Origin: Gnetum montanum
Taxonomy: Eukaryota; Streptophyta; Gnetopsida; Gnetales; Gnetaceae
Assembly: GCA_015680685.1 (NCBI GenBank)
Contig: MNCI01007629.1
Location: 148,344 to 212,343, forward strand
Direction of reading: 5' to 3'
DNA: 64,000 nt
Part shown: in pieces, positions 1 through 12,679 of the stretch
Position numbering within the stretch: position 1 is the first letter of the stretch
Layout: each line of letters opens with the position of its first letter
Made by a program: the position numbers and the translations under genes
The notes under the pieces: generated by a model
Database searches by the model: none
The model's input: the letters and a program-made list of their open reading frames with translations, nothing else
Told to the model about the DNA's origin: nothing

Positions 1-1999
1 AATCTTCAAACTTCTCCAACGTAGATTACTAAAACCATGAAGAAAAGAGGTGGAAAAAGTAATAATCCAGTGATTGAAGAGGTGGATGCAATAGCCCAAG
101 GTACCTCCAACCTACCAAATCTTTTTTTCATTCAGAGTTCACATGCTACAATCCCAAGGTAGGCCATTGCTAGCCATTTTGTTTATTTCATAGCCATTTT
201 TTAAATGCTTTTTCTAGTTTGGTATAGGGTCTTTTTTTTCAGATCTAGGACATTGTGTGTGCTAAAAATAAAATTTTAAAAAATCATATTCCCTATTTTT
301 ATGTTTTTTACGTGGATCTATAGTTTTTTGATTATTTAGGCTTTGTTTAATTAGGTTGTACTATTTTGAATCAATTTTTTACTAGTTTTGGTAAAAAGCA
401 AGCATAATTTTGAAAGCTTTTGTTAATAAATCAGTTATGCATCATTAAAATTTATGGTTTTTTTAGTTTGTAGTGCTATATTTAAGGTTTTTGTTAGTTG
501 TGATGTTGTTCAAATCAAAGTTATAATGAGGGAGATGTAGTCATTTTGGTTATGTTTCATGCTTGATGTTTGTGCCGTTTTCAAATTTTTATAAAAGTTT
601 ACAAATTTTTTCTTAAGAAACAATATGGGTGTTGAATTTTCAAAGATTATGAGTGTGTAGGAATAAATTTAAGCTTTCAAATGGTGGTGCAATCACTCTA
701 TTTGAAGTTAAAAAAATGGTGAAGTTTTTACCAACCCTGCGTGAAAGAAGGTTTCTAGTGATGGCTACAATCATGTTAGTTTGATGATGTTTTATGCAAA
801 GATGGCTATGGATTTTGGCTTTTTCTAATTACAACTACAAATTTTATGATTTTAGGATTCCTTTAGTGGTGGAATCACTAAAATCAGGGTTAAAATAGAT
901 TTTTTAATGAATTTTTCATCAGGGTTATGTAAATTAGGCTTTGTTATGGCTATATTGGTTTTACCCCTTGGAGATGGACAGTGTTGACATACATAGAAAT
1001 TTTTTGTCAATGTCTAATACTCTTGGAGATGCATAAAAATATTAGTAGTTTTCTAAATTTGATTTCAATGTTACTAAAATTTTTTACTATTTTTAGTAAG
1101 TATCCTCCTATGGTCGTTTTCTAGGTTTTGGAGGCTTTTCTATGTAAATGTTATTTTAAACTAAGGCATAATTTTGGTCATGAAATTTTAGCTACAATGT
1201 ATAAAGGCTATAAAGGCTGCAACAATGTTGATGTTGAAGTTCTAAATGAATTTTAGCAAACACCTTATAGTTTTTTATAGCAACTAATTTTGCCCCTAAC
1301 TAGGATGTTTGGTAAAACTAGTTAACAAATTCTAAGTGTTGAAACATGATCCTAATGGTGCTTTGATTTTTCATGGAAGGCCTTACTAAAGACCATATTA
1401 ATTTTGGTTGAGTTGGTACACATCTTATGCTATATCAACCAATCTAAGATGAAAACCCCCTTCCTAGACTTGGTTTTGGAATAGGGCTTACTATGGTTCT
1501 AACTAGGGGCAAGGGAATTCTTTGCCTGCATCCTATAGAACTTTAGTTGGATGCTATAGTCACACTTGTTTGTAGATGTGACAAGGGTTATAGTGGAGAC
1601 CTTACTTGCCTAGGTCTGTGAGACTAATCATCAGGTTCATAACTAACGATCCTAAAACCTAAGTAGTAGGAGAGTTGACAAAGACTAGGAACATCATCGA
1701 CACACATTACTTGTTGGAGATCTAGAGCACGACAAAGTATTCTTAGTATAATGTTGATAATACTTGATGGTGGCACATGGAATCCACATGCTATTCTAGA
1801 ACCTCCCTAGCACCATGTACCAACTATAGGGGTAAGCATGGTTATTATAGTTTTCTAATATTTTTGGCTTTACTAGTTTAGTCAGCTTTCTTAACTTGTC
1901 AGTTTTATGCACATCTTGTAGGTACAAGGTTAATGAACAAGGTTTTATTAGGAATGATCAAACATTGATGGTGGCCTAAACCACCTTAAGTGTATTTAC
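1..1999. other. AT-rich stretch, no gene recognised
   Basis: All six frames are closed by frequent stops and no retroelement motif, RNA gene or long repeat was recognised. T-rich runs dominate. It is probably old repeat sequence adjoining the decayed ORF that starts near 2 kb. Confidence 0.5.
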
Positions 2000-4900
2000 C
2001 AAAGACCCTAAGATTAGAACTATTGTAAATGAGTAGTTAAAAGCGAATTATGATAAATACATTAATATGTTTAACCTTGTTTCCAAGAAGTGTGTAGCTA
2101 TCAAAACATCACATAGCTAGTGAGTGGTCCCCAATAACATTAGGGAGAAGGGTGTTGCTACTAGGACCCCCACATGAGCTTTGTTGAATAAGAAGAAGAA
2201 AGGTGAGAATAAGAATGGTTTATTATGCTATGTCTAATGTTGTTACAACTACATTTTGGTTTTGCTATGTGTGCCTATGTTGATGCTAAGCATTTGTTGT
2301 TGTCCTACAAGAACTTCCACTTCCTCCAACATCACCTTATCCATTTCAGGATGCCTTGAGGTTACCCTCATCCTAAATTTTAGTGAGGTGAGGCCAAGAA
2401 ATAAGTAGTTGAGGAGATAGGCACCTAGGAACATCTAAGCAAACATTGAACATGTAGGATTGCTTAATGCTTTCATGGCACCTATCCCCTCCATCCCTTC
2501 TGCAAAGATGATGAACATCATTAACTCCTTCAATGTAGAAGCCAATCAATTTAGCACTACAGTATGAGGCCAAATAATCACCATTCTTGTTAATGATGAG
2601 ATCTTCTATGACTTGTTTGGTGTTCTTGCTGATGGGATAAATGTTGCCACCAAACCAATGATGGAGGCTAACTATTGTGAGGAAGTTGAGAAGTGGTCTA
2701 GTGCTAGTAAGGGCCACTCTGGACTTGCCTTATATGGCTTCATGAATCCTAAAGCAAAGGAATATTATCCTTTGCTTCAATCTTGTGCTTTTCCTAGAAG
2801 GTGAATCTTGTGCTTCATGAATCTTGTTACAAAAGAAGGTGATTAATATTTCACAGGGATGGACCTTTAAGAAGGTCCTAATGGAGGATATGTATTTTAA
2901 CTAGGCTACTTCCTTGGCTTTAGGAATTTGAGAGGAGCTCCTTAAACTCTATGAAGATACCTCTACCATAATCCACATGCATTATGCATTTTTTGTAGTC
3001 TATTTGAAGAGGTTTGTAGATTTTCTAGTGGTAAGGAGAGGTGGATGTTTTGGGGCACAAGACCCCAACCAACTCTCTAGGCCTTCGATAAAGCATATGT
3101 ATCCCACTATGCATGTCCAAAATCCACTAGAGGAGATGGATGACTCGATGTCTATTACCATCAAGGATTTTGATGGTAGGCGATGTGCTTCCCTTGATAG
3201 CATGGGAAAGGAGCCCCTCATAGTCCCATTGAATGTCAAGAGGGCCTTAGAGTTATGCTTTGAGGCTGATGGGGAAACTAGGATGAAATTGAAATGACCC
3301 ATGGAGGAAGCACCACTAGCATTGGAGTCACCCATCATCAAGAAGCTCAAGCTAACGCTCAACTGATCACATCAGGCAACTACCAGTAAGTTCGACTATG
3401 TTTTAGTGTTTAGTTATACTATGTTCTATGTTTTATGGCTATGCATGTTAAACTTTTTTTATAGGTAGTGATGGTATCTAAGCATCAAGACATGGTAGCC
3501 TAAGCTACTGCTGAGGAGGAAGAACAAAGGCATGCAGTTGCCATAGTGAAGGAGGCACAAAGACATGCCACTATCACAACGATGGAGAAACAAAGGTGTG
3601 CAGAGGAGGCACTCTTACAATAACATGAGGTTGAAGGGTTAGCCAACATTGTTTTAGATGACCTGGATGCCTTATTCAATGAGCCATTGCTAGATGCATC
3701 CCTCATCATTATCCCTAAGAATGAAGAGGAGGAGCTAGGTATGCACACATCTTAATTCTACTTGTCATATCATATGGTTTTATGTTTGGTTTCGTTCTAA
3801 CTGTTTAATGATTATTATGCTTATTGTAGTTCCTAAGCCATAAGCAAAGGCCTCTACACCTAAGTTTCATGTGAAACCATGGGTAGATGTTCTAGATAAC
3901 ATGGATTTCATGCATGGAGTGGCTAAGGACATCATCGATTGATTGCAACAAGTTGCATCCTAGATTGGTAAGAACTATGTTTTATTTTCCTTAGTTGTTT
4001 TGATATGAGTTGTATCTATGTTATAGTTATCTTAGGTTTTATATTGTGCTTATGGTTATATGTATGGTCATGATTTGTTTGCAGTGCCATCAGTTTCGTG
4101 GGACCCAAATTGCAACATGGAGTTTAATTCCTTGCCAAAGCTTCCCTCTAACACTCAAAATGTCCCCCTAAAGTTATACGAAACTACCACTAATCTTTTA
4201 GTTTCATGTGCAAAAACTTCATGGGAGTTTCAAAGGTCCAACAAATCCCTATGGGAGTAAGTTGTGGCCTTGAGGAAGAAGACCAAATGGTAAGCTGAGA
4301 TGATCAGGGATCTTCAAGATCACAAGATCTTTGTGGAAGCTGAAGTGGCTAACTCAAATAGCCTACAAATCAAAGAGATCACATGGGTATGATATTGGAA
4401 CATGATCCATGAAAAGGTGGCACTTTCTAGGGAGATGGTAGAGCAACGGATGTAGATGAATCTCATCTCCCAAAAAGCCAAGGACTATAAGGACTATTAT
4501 GTGTGGGTCCTAGAGTGGGACAAGACACAAAAGGATCATAAGAGAAAGTACAAGGCTGATTGGGAGACATATCTTAAGTGGCTTAAGAAGGAGACTATGG
4601 AACCATAAATGAGAGAGTTATTCATCCAAGGGATTTAGGTTGAGAGTGCCTACCAACTCTTTGAAAGAACTTTCACAGTGGCCAAATCTCCTACTCCTAA
4701 GATCTCCACAATCATGGGTGAGACTTCTATGGCTACAGTGTCATGGGACCTACCTAATTAGACTGGAGTGGACCCAACAAATACCTTCACAAGTTTTAAT
4801 CTTGGGACTAGGCTAACATGACACAAGATCAAATTCTCCATTGTTTGGAGGCTAGTCTTCAACATCTTTCCTAGGAGGCTATTGAGCTAGATTTCCCATA

Positions 4901-5085
4901 GGTTTTATGGCCTGTTTTTAGTTTTATCATTTTTGTTTTGTTTAAGGTATCCATTTTATTGTTTGATTACTAATTGGTTTCATGTTATTATGTCACAGGA
5001 ACTAGATGATGTTGGTAGCCCCAGCAGTGATGGCAATGATGATGATCTTCCACCTCCTCTTCCAAATGCCCCATAGTGCTACTAA
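2000..5085 (+). pseudogene. Decayed multi-exon-like ORF, probably a retroelement accessory gene
   Basis: I do not recognise the protein. Open segments follow one another on the plus strand: 2613-2804, 2977-3297, about 3480-3738, 3830-3968, 4085-4260, and a helix-rich charged part to about 4750. Several breaks look like introns rather than damage. There are donor-like sites near 3388 (AGTAAGT), 3739 (GTATGC) and 3968 (GTAAGA), and acceptor-like pyrimidine-AG sites near 3466, 3829 (TTGTAG), 4084 (TTTGCAG) and 4998 (TCACAG). Other breaks are TAG or TAA where Gln would fit, as expected from C-to-T decay. The 3480-3738 part is rich in Glu, Gln, Arg and Ala and likely forms a coiled coil. Another coiled-coil-like part lies at 4390-4620. 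The tail is acidic and ends in a Pro-rich stretch before TAG near 5075. The layout (globular N-terminus, coiled coil, Pro-rich end) resembles the accessory ORF at 60.5-63.3 kb, but I could not align them. Confidence 0.4.
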
Positions 5086-5089
5086 ATGC

Positions 5090-6029
5090 TTGTTGTAACA
5101 AATTTTGTTATTGTTTCATTTTTATTTAGATGGATATTGTATGGCCAATGTTGGTCCATGTTTCAATTGTAGATGGTTTATAGTTATTTATTGTTTCAAC
5201 ATTTGTGCCACATAGTGTGACTATGGCTATGTATGTTTAAATGTTGTAAATTTTAAGTTTAGATTTTAGTTTTGGCTATATATGTTATTGATGGCTTTAC
5301 TATTTTAAGGTCTTAAGGTTATAAACATTGTAAATGACCATGTTGTAGATGGCTATGTTGGCTATACCATTGAAAACAACTATAAAGTTGTAGTTTAAGA
5401 ATGCATATACATTATAATATTGTTTGCCAATTTAAGGCCATGACGGGCCATGGGATACTTGCTAGTTTTAGGCCATGGTGGACCATGCATTTGATGTTGC
5501 CATTTTTAGGCCATGGTGGGCTCAAGTTATAAGGAAAGATATATTTTTATTTACTTTATATTTTAACGTTTTTATGGTTTTTCTGGTTTTATAATTTTTA
5601 TGAGGTTTTTTTTTTTTGTAATTTATATTGTGCTAAAAAGGGAAAACAAAGAAAGAAATAGGCTTTGATAAATAAAAATGCAAACTAGAGTATATGCTAA
5701 ATAGGCTTTGATAAATAGGCTATATGTAGAAAAAGATTAAAATAAAGCAAATAACAAGGTGTAAACAGGCAATAAGAAGATCTATGCTAACTGGCTATAA
5801 ATATATATGGTTCCAATGTCATAAGGGCATAGGGTGAAAAGATTAGGGGTGTACATTACTTGTGTAAATGCTTCCTAATCTTTGAGAGATTAAGAAATGT
5901 GTATGGCCAATTTTATACTAGTTTTTGTTCCTTATTCAGGTCATTGGCAATGTTGAAGGGGAGCTCTTCCCATAGCATGTCTCATGATCCATTATTATCA
6001 TTTTCAGCTTCCTCAACTCCCTTGGGTTT
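5090..6029. other. AT-rich spacer with a short GGCCATGG-type repeat
   Basis: No gene is seen. Between about 5440 and 5525 a unit containing TTTTAGGCCATGGTGG recurs two to three times with small changes (near 5435, 5475 and 5508). It could be the 3' UTR or LTR of the decayed element to its left. Confidence 0.35.
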
Positions 6030-9000
6030 CTTAGCTTTGTGACACTTCAGAGCCCTGCTCTATGTCTATGTTGTTAATAGCTAGGGGAACCATGTTATCA
6101 CCATGAATGATGATTTTACCTCCCTTGTAAGGAAGATGAATTTCTTGGTGGATTGGTAAGGATACAGCTCATAGTTGAGCCAACCAATGCCTATCAAAGA
6201 TAAGGTTGAACTTTTGTGTTTCCTCTACCATCAAGGAATTTGAAGTTATGGGGAATTGCTCCTTTACCACAAACTCCAAAGAGATGGATCACTTAATAGC
6301 AACCTATGATCTATTAAAGAACTTGAGAGCTAATTTCATTGTGTGTTGTAGTTACTCTAGGTAAGCCTAAATGTTCAACTATGGTGGATGGAATGACCTT
6401 CGTAGCAGCCCCATCATCTACATGCACCCGATGCATCTTGTCTTACCTAACCTAGATTGTGATGAAGAGAGAAGCCTTGGTTACTTTTCCATTCTAGGAA
6501 TTAGCTTGGATTTTGTTGTTGCAAAACACTAGCAATGTTGACTTCATCTTCTTGGTGAAGAAGGCACCATCACTGCATGGATGGATTCTTTGTCAACAGG
6601 AATATTCTCACTAACGGAAATAGAAGTTAACATCTTGACCAAGCTTAGGGTTGTGTTTTCTACTAACGGAAATGGAAGTTAATAGGAATATTCTCACTAA
6701 CATCTGTAGAGAAATTCATAATCAAGTCATACAAGCTTAGGGTTGTGTTTTCTACTTAAGAAACTGTTTGACTTATGTCATCGCACTTAGAAATTTTTTG
6801 TCATTAGCCATGGGCTTGTTGTCCTGATTGTGCTTAACCTCCTCCATGCATTCCAAAATGTGAATCTCATTTTTATGTTGTTATGGATTTTCCTCTCTTC
6901 CTCTCCCTTGGCTCTTAGTTTCCTCCTGTGGTTTGCTTGTCAAAGTAGCTTGGGTTACAGAGGTCATGGGTACTAAAAATATGAGAGTTGACTTTGGTGG
7001 ATCCACTTCCTTCTGTCCCTCAGCCTACTTGTCATCCTTGTTGTTGGGTTTTTGCTTAGGCTTTTTCCTTTGCTTGGTTGAGGTCTTTTTGTTATCATTG
7101 TTGGTTTGTGAGGAAGAGTTTGTAGCATTAGCTACCATGGGAGGTCACTGTTCAATGATAGGGGTAGGTTGGGTTATGTTGGCTTGGGGCTCCTTAGGGG
7201 GTGTCTATGATGGTATCCTCACAAAAAAGGGGGGGTCTTAAGCTAGTGGAAACTGAAGAACCCCATTCATCATGAGGGGGTATCCAAATCATAAATGGTT
7301 CCCTTACAGGCCTTCAATTTTCATTGATGTTGAACACTGATATAATGTATGCATTATTTTTGGTGTTCAATGGAACTTTATACACTTGCATCAACTAGTT
7401 CTACAATTAGGTAGGGTTAGAAGCATCTAGGACCAACTCTCCCTTATTTATCATCTTTTAGTGTAATGCAGAAGTCAATGTCACAACTAGGCAATTGATG
7501 ATAGTGGCAAAAGTGGTCAAGCCTAATGTACTTAAGTACTTGAGGGTCATCCTTCATTGCTCAAGTAGGATCTTTGGCTATCTCACATAGCCTTTCATGC
7601 TTTTTAGAAGTAGCTTTAGGCATCTGCTTATATTGGATGCTCCCACTCTTTAACAGTTAATCTAAGGATTTGGATGAATTCAAAGGTAGCATAGTATATT
7701 TAGTCATGTCCTTTTGCTCAAAGTTGGGTCTATAGATGAAGTTGATGTAGTGGCCCCAGAGGTTGATGGCTAGTTATTTTGGTTGTTAGTATGGACCTTG
7801 GGTGGATTAGCTTTTGGCCCCTAGTTAGTCATTTTTGTCTCTTTGGCTGCTATTGCTACCACCACATTGTTCTATTTACCCCTCTTCTTGTCTCTTCATG
7901 TATGTTGGTTTTGGTATGCCATGTAGGCAAGGTCGTGGCTAACCTCCACAACATCCTCTATGTTCTTAGTCAAGGAGAATCCTTGACTAAGTGACTATAG
8001 ATAAAGGTAATACAAATTGGACTTGATAAAATCATTAACCATCCCCTTGAATATAGCCACACTATAGGTTTCGATATCTTGTTAAGTAGACTGTCCCATC
8101 ATTGGATGAGTTGCTGCATGAGCTAAAGTGATCCCTGCATGACCTTCATCAACTAGTTAAGCATGGTGTCAGGCTTTAAGTTATACTTGAAAAGGTTAAT
8201 GAACTAAGATATGAGGTCTTCTAGAGAGGATATAGATCCTGTAGGTAAGGTGTGGTACTAGTCAAGCACTTTTCCTCTAAGGGACAGAGAATACCTATAT
8301 GATTGTGTGTAGCCATGACTACAACAACAAGCACTTGGATTCAAAGTTTATAAGATGAGCATTGGGATCACCTTCACCATTGTATTTATGAATTTTAGGA
8401 TAAGGACATGAGGAGGAAGTATTAAGGGTGGGACCATAGGGTTGATGGGATCATCTTGGTAAAAGTCCATGACCTTAATGATTTAATATGTAGAGGCCTT
8501 AAGCCTCTTCAACCCCTCTGTTAGGTCTTGTACCATCTAGAAATCTTGATCTAGGCAATAGGATGCTCCTGTCAGTTGTGGAATCTACACAAAATATTGT
8601 GGCATTTGTTGGGAGGCATGTGGCCTCATTATCACTTATGTCATGGAGGGGAGAGGTTGTGTTATTGTGATGATCAATGGACCAAACAAAGAGAATGAAA
8701 TTTATGCTAGTATTTGTGGCATAAAAGGAATGAAGGGGGTGTGTGACCCCTAGGTTTCTTGAGGTTCCATGGTGGATCCCACCTAAGTGGGCAATGGATT
8801 GATGGTGGTGACCGCTACCGATGATGGTGGCACTGACCTAGGCTAGGTGGCGAATGGCATGAAAAAGTGGAATGTGATAGACTACAACACTGATTATGTG
8901 TGGTGTGTAGCTATGACTAGTATGGGCTTGAACATGGTCAAGTAAGAGAGGGTAGAGGACGATGGCATTTGTTCCATGGAGGAGATAAAGGGAGTGGAGG

Positions 9001-9480
9001 TAGGCACTATAACCTTTGGTTTTTCTTGTCGAAACAACCCACCTATGATGTTTTCATGTTTAGATTCCACCCTAAACTCATCATCCTCCTCCTCTTGGTA
9101 CTCATCCAAGCTAACCTTCTCATCCTTTCCATCCATTTCAATTAATTGAGATAGGATGTGAGCATAGGTGTCAATAAGGGATCTCTAATCATACATGGAA
9201 GGAATAGACTCTTGCCCATCTCAGTGTATGAGCTCGTACTCTCTTTTCGCTTCTACTTCCATCCATGGAATTAGCATGCTAGCCTAGATTTTGGCACAAA
9301 TTTAGTTGGAGTGATATTCATTTATCATTGTGAATCGAGGAATTTTCCCCCTAAGTCACAAGGATTGCCTACATTTAGCCATGACAGGATCTTTGGGGTC
9401 ATAGACCCACATAGCTTGCTGGTCAGAGACATTATCAATAAAGTTAAAGGGTAAGATGGTTGATTTTCCAAACAACATGG
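6030..9480 (-). mobile_element. Ty3/gypsy gag-protease remnant
   Basis: Reading the minus strand downward from an ATG near 9476, a broken Gag-like chain can be followed across many stops. It includes an acidic segment at 9136-8894 and Gag-like helical segments around 8050-7900. At about 6440-6355 the chain reads HVDDGAATKVIPSTIVE, which fits the active-site region of a retroviral-type aspartic protease with DGA in place of the usual D-S/T-G. About 200 bp on, near 6230-6060, comes a DRHWL-type motif, then Leu-Pro-rich sequence and a GGKIIIHGD segment, as found after the protease in plant gypsy polyproteins. Reverse transcriptase and integrase were not recognised. Many stops are TAG or TGA in place of Gln, Trp or Arg. 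The element is inactive. The superfamily call is fairly secure; the lineage is not. Confidence 0.6.
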
Positions 9481-10960
9481 TGAAAAAGTGCTAAAAATGG
9501 TTAAATGAAGTTATAAAATATTAGAAAGAGTGTAAATTCTAGCAAGAAAAATTCATAAATGGTGAAAAAAAAGGAAAAAAATGATTGAAAATGAGTTACT
9601 TGCTATAAATAGTAAGTGGTTGACAAAGGAAGGTATACCCCTTTACTAAAAATGGCAAAAATGGTAAACAATGAGTATCAAATTGCAACCACACTAAGCT
9701 AGCAACTACACCAATGCTAGGAGGGAAAATGGAAAAGAAGGAGGTAATATGGAAATGTCCCAAACCTATCTTGATAATGTTTGTGGGAGGGGGTTTACTT
9801 TTTTGGAATGTGGGATTTTACTACTAAAAAAGAAGTGGAAGTGGATTTCAACAAGGCTATCAACCTTGAGAAGAGAGAACTTTGGAAACAAAAGGGAAAT
9901 GTTTTCAACAGTACATCAATGCTAGTTTTGGTTTTGAAATTCACAACAGGTGTTGTGAAAATCTAAAACCCAAACACCTGCAACTTCCATGTTGAGGCAT
10001 TCATTGCAAGGGTATGAATGACAACATTGGTTGTTGTGAAGATTCAAAAGGTTTTTGCTGTAAAAATTAAATATTTTGAAAAAGCAAGCAATGTTGGCAA
10101 TGGGGTGAATAGGTTTTGACATAGAAATTGGATGAAGGTCCTCCTAGCATAAAAAAAAATATTATGATTGAAAATCTCGGTTGCTCGAGAAACCGAGGAA
10201 TTCAAAATGCACATAGCTTTTGACCTCAGATCTCTAGGGTTTCCATGTAAAAATAAGATTTGTGGTTCCCTAGACGATCTAGTAGATCACCCAGGGACTT
10301 GCAAGATGCAAGACAATGTGAAAAAATGTAAATTCTAAATACAAATCTAGAATGTAAATTGTGCCGAAATAAAAAACAAATCAAAGCTTGCACACAAATG
10401 AAACTGTAAAACTTTATTTCAACAAAAATAGAGAAGGTACAGAAGATGTGTACAAGATGACTTATTCCAATAATGGGGGTTTACTTGGGTGGGAGTTCAA
10501 AGTTTGTTGAAGCTTCTATGATCAACTCCACAATTTGGAGGTCCTACCACACTTGATGCTATCAAAACTTTGTTGCTCTCAAACTATATCTATTGTGTTG
10601 TTGATGTAGGAGGGTACGGAATATGAGGGATTTGAATTACCAAAGTATACAACACTCAAAGTTTGGATTCCCAGGTGCTTAGCATTGATACCACAATCTC
10701 ACAAATCTCAAAGGGATATAACAGGTTATGGGGGTTTCACATTGGGGGATTTGAGAAGCTACGTGTATGCAAAATTACAAGAGCTCTTAAATGCCAAAAA
10801 TGCCAAAAGAGTGGAACCTGTTCATGGTGTAGGGGCTTAGTTTATATAGAGTTTTTACCATAATTTTTACTACAAATTATGCTTAATTGATATTGCAAAT
10901 TATAACTTGATTGCTATAAATTCTAGCTATGTGTGTGCAAATCAAGGGGGTTACTATATG
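9481..10960 (-). repeat. Probable 5' leader and LTR of the gypsy remnant
   Basis: This lies just upstream (minus sense) of the gag remnant and has no coding signal. It holds a 22-bp near-perfect palindrome at 10176-10197 and, on the minus strand near 10840-10852, a TATA-like CTATATAAACTAAG. That order is what an LTR promoter upstream of gag would give. Exact LTR ends were not found because no second copy is in the window. Confidence 0.3.
10176..10197. repeat. 22-bp near-perfect palindrome
   Basis: Ten of the eleven base pairs of the inverted arms match. The sequence is centred on CTCGAG and flanked by CTCGGTT and AACCGAG arms. It lies in the putative LTR upstream of the gypsy gag remnant. 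Confidence 0.8.
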
Positions 10961-10999
10961 GGGTAAGTGTTATGCCCCCATGATATAAAAGCCATTTTG

Positions 11000-11612
11000 T
11001 TTACTAAAAATAATAAATAGGAATTTCATCCATGTTGGATCTTTCCATCCACGTTGGGCCCTCCAACAATAATGTTGATGTGTAGGATTCCCACTGAAGT
11101 TGGTGCTATGTTGAGATCTTGGCCATGAAGTATCAACGCTAGGAGGATGAAGTATCAATGCCAAGGAGGTGATGTATCAATGTTGGGGGGTAAGGGTTAT
11201 ACCCTCCACATTGGGCATGAATGATGCCACACCTCTCCACACTGAGCATAAATGCTACTACACCCCTCCACATGGGGGGTAGGTGAGTTACACCCCGATG
11301 CAGATATCTCTAATGTAGAAAATTCTATACGCACCCCCCCCCCAAAAAATCCATCAAAATGCTAATTTTGGCATCCAAAAAAGCATTTTTAACCTCCTCC
11401 ACCCCTCCCCCAAGCCCAAATATAAACATTATGTGATTTTTTTCACTTGGGGTACAAGGCTTTGACAACTTATGGGCATTTTTCAGCCTCAAAAGTATCA
11501 AGTATGTGAGAGTGAACCTCATGGATTACAATCTTCACATTTACAAAGAAGTTTTGCCTCAGGTTTCATGGAATGGGGTTACAAAGGTTACAACATGCAA
11601 ATTTGGTGGTAT
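11000..11612. repeat. Decayed repeat block, copy 1 of 2
   Basis: This block and 12068-12673 share the same order of landmarks. Each starts with ACTAAAAATA followed by GTAAATA-like sequence, then TTGGCC/CATGTTGG-like words, a CACTTGGG motif, a TTTTTCA(G/A)CC(T/C)CAAAA motif, and a final TTACAACATGCA. Identity is patchy, so the duplication is old. No coding potential is evident. It may be the U3 of the LTR to its left. Confidence 0.45.
11127..11192. repeat. Three tandem 22-bp units
   Basis: Units at 11127-11148, 11149-11170 and 11171-11192 share GA(A/T)GTATCAA(C/T)G followed by a more variable G-rich end. They lie inside the decayed repeat block. Confidence 0.7.
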
Positions 11613-12067
11613 TTTAGAGTTGGTAGGTTGTATTCTACAATTGAAATCCATGATCCAAGTATTCCCCAACTCCAATCGTCAAGAGCCTCCTGCTAGTTTT
11701 TGTTTAGATCTACAAATTTTGGGTGTTAATGGCATGTACAATGATGTTTGACCTTGGTGGCAATGGAAATACATGGAGAGTCTCTAGTCCTCAAGTAGAT
11801 TCAAACTACTTTCTAGAAGTCTTACAAAATGCTAAAATGGATTTTAGGTGCTCAAGGTTGCTACAATGGTATGGCTGCAAAAATATTCTAGACGAATCAA
11901 GTATTCAAGTTTGGCTTTTATAGGCTTTGGAATTGCTAAATTAGACTACAAGTTTCTATCATGATTATTGATAGATTAATGCCATATGTAGGTGTTGCAA
12001 GACAAGGCCCATCAAAACCATATATGATAAGTTTTGGTACCCAAGGGCCATCAAAACCACACCAAAT

Positions 12068-12673
12068 ACTAAAAATAGTAAATAAAATTTTGTGACTATG
12101 CTGGATTTACCTCAACTATGCTAGCCTTGGAGAGCTACATTGGCATTGTTGGAATTGGCTGAGAAATGTGGTGACTACATTGGCCATGTGAATACTTCTA
12201 GGAATCCATGATGACTGTGTTGGCCATGCTACCACCACTAGAAACTATCATGAATATGTTGGCCATTGCTAAGAAAATGGAAAACTCAACAACTCCAACA
12301 TTGGCCTTGTAGCTCCCACATTGAGTTTTGTGATAACTATGCTAAGAATTTTTGGGAAATAGAAAATCCAACACCACCAATGCTAGGTGTAGGTGACTTC
12401 AGCGTAGTTGAGGCTATACACCCACAAAATATCATGAAAATACCAAATTTGGTAGTCCCCAAGGCTTTTTTAGCCTTCCTAAGCCCTAGTATAGACATGA
12501 CATTGCTTTTTCCACTTGGGAAGTAAGGCAGTAATAATATATGAGGTATTTTTCAATCCCAAAAAGTTAAAGTATGCAAGATTACAAATCATGGGCTACC
12601 AACCTTACATTTATAATAAAATCTTGCCTCAAGTTGGATGGTGAAGGTTAGAGGTTACAACATGCATTTTCTA
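12068..12673. repeat. Decayed repeat block, copy 2 of 2
   Basis: This is the second copy of the block at 11000-11612, in the same orientation and about 1.07 kb downstream. It also holds several TTGGCCATG-type words (12145-12270). Its right end abuts the accessory-ORF remnant that begins near 12680. Confidence 0.45.
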
Positions 12674-12679
12674 GGTGGT

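Noticed and set aside
6933-7241. 102-codon hydrophobic plus-strand frame as a membrane protein gene
   Set aside because: It lies antisense to the decayed gypsy gag and its Leu/Val richness reflects the antisense of charged codons. No homologous motif.
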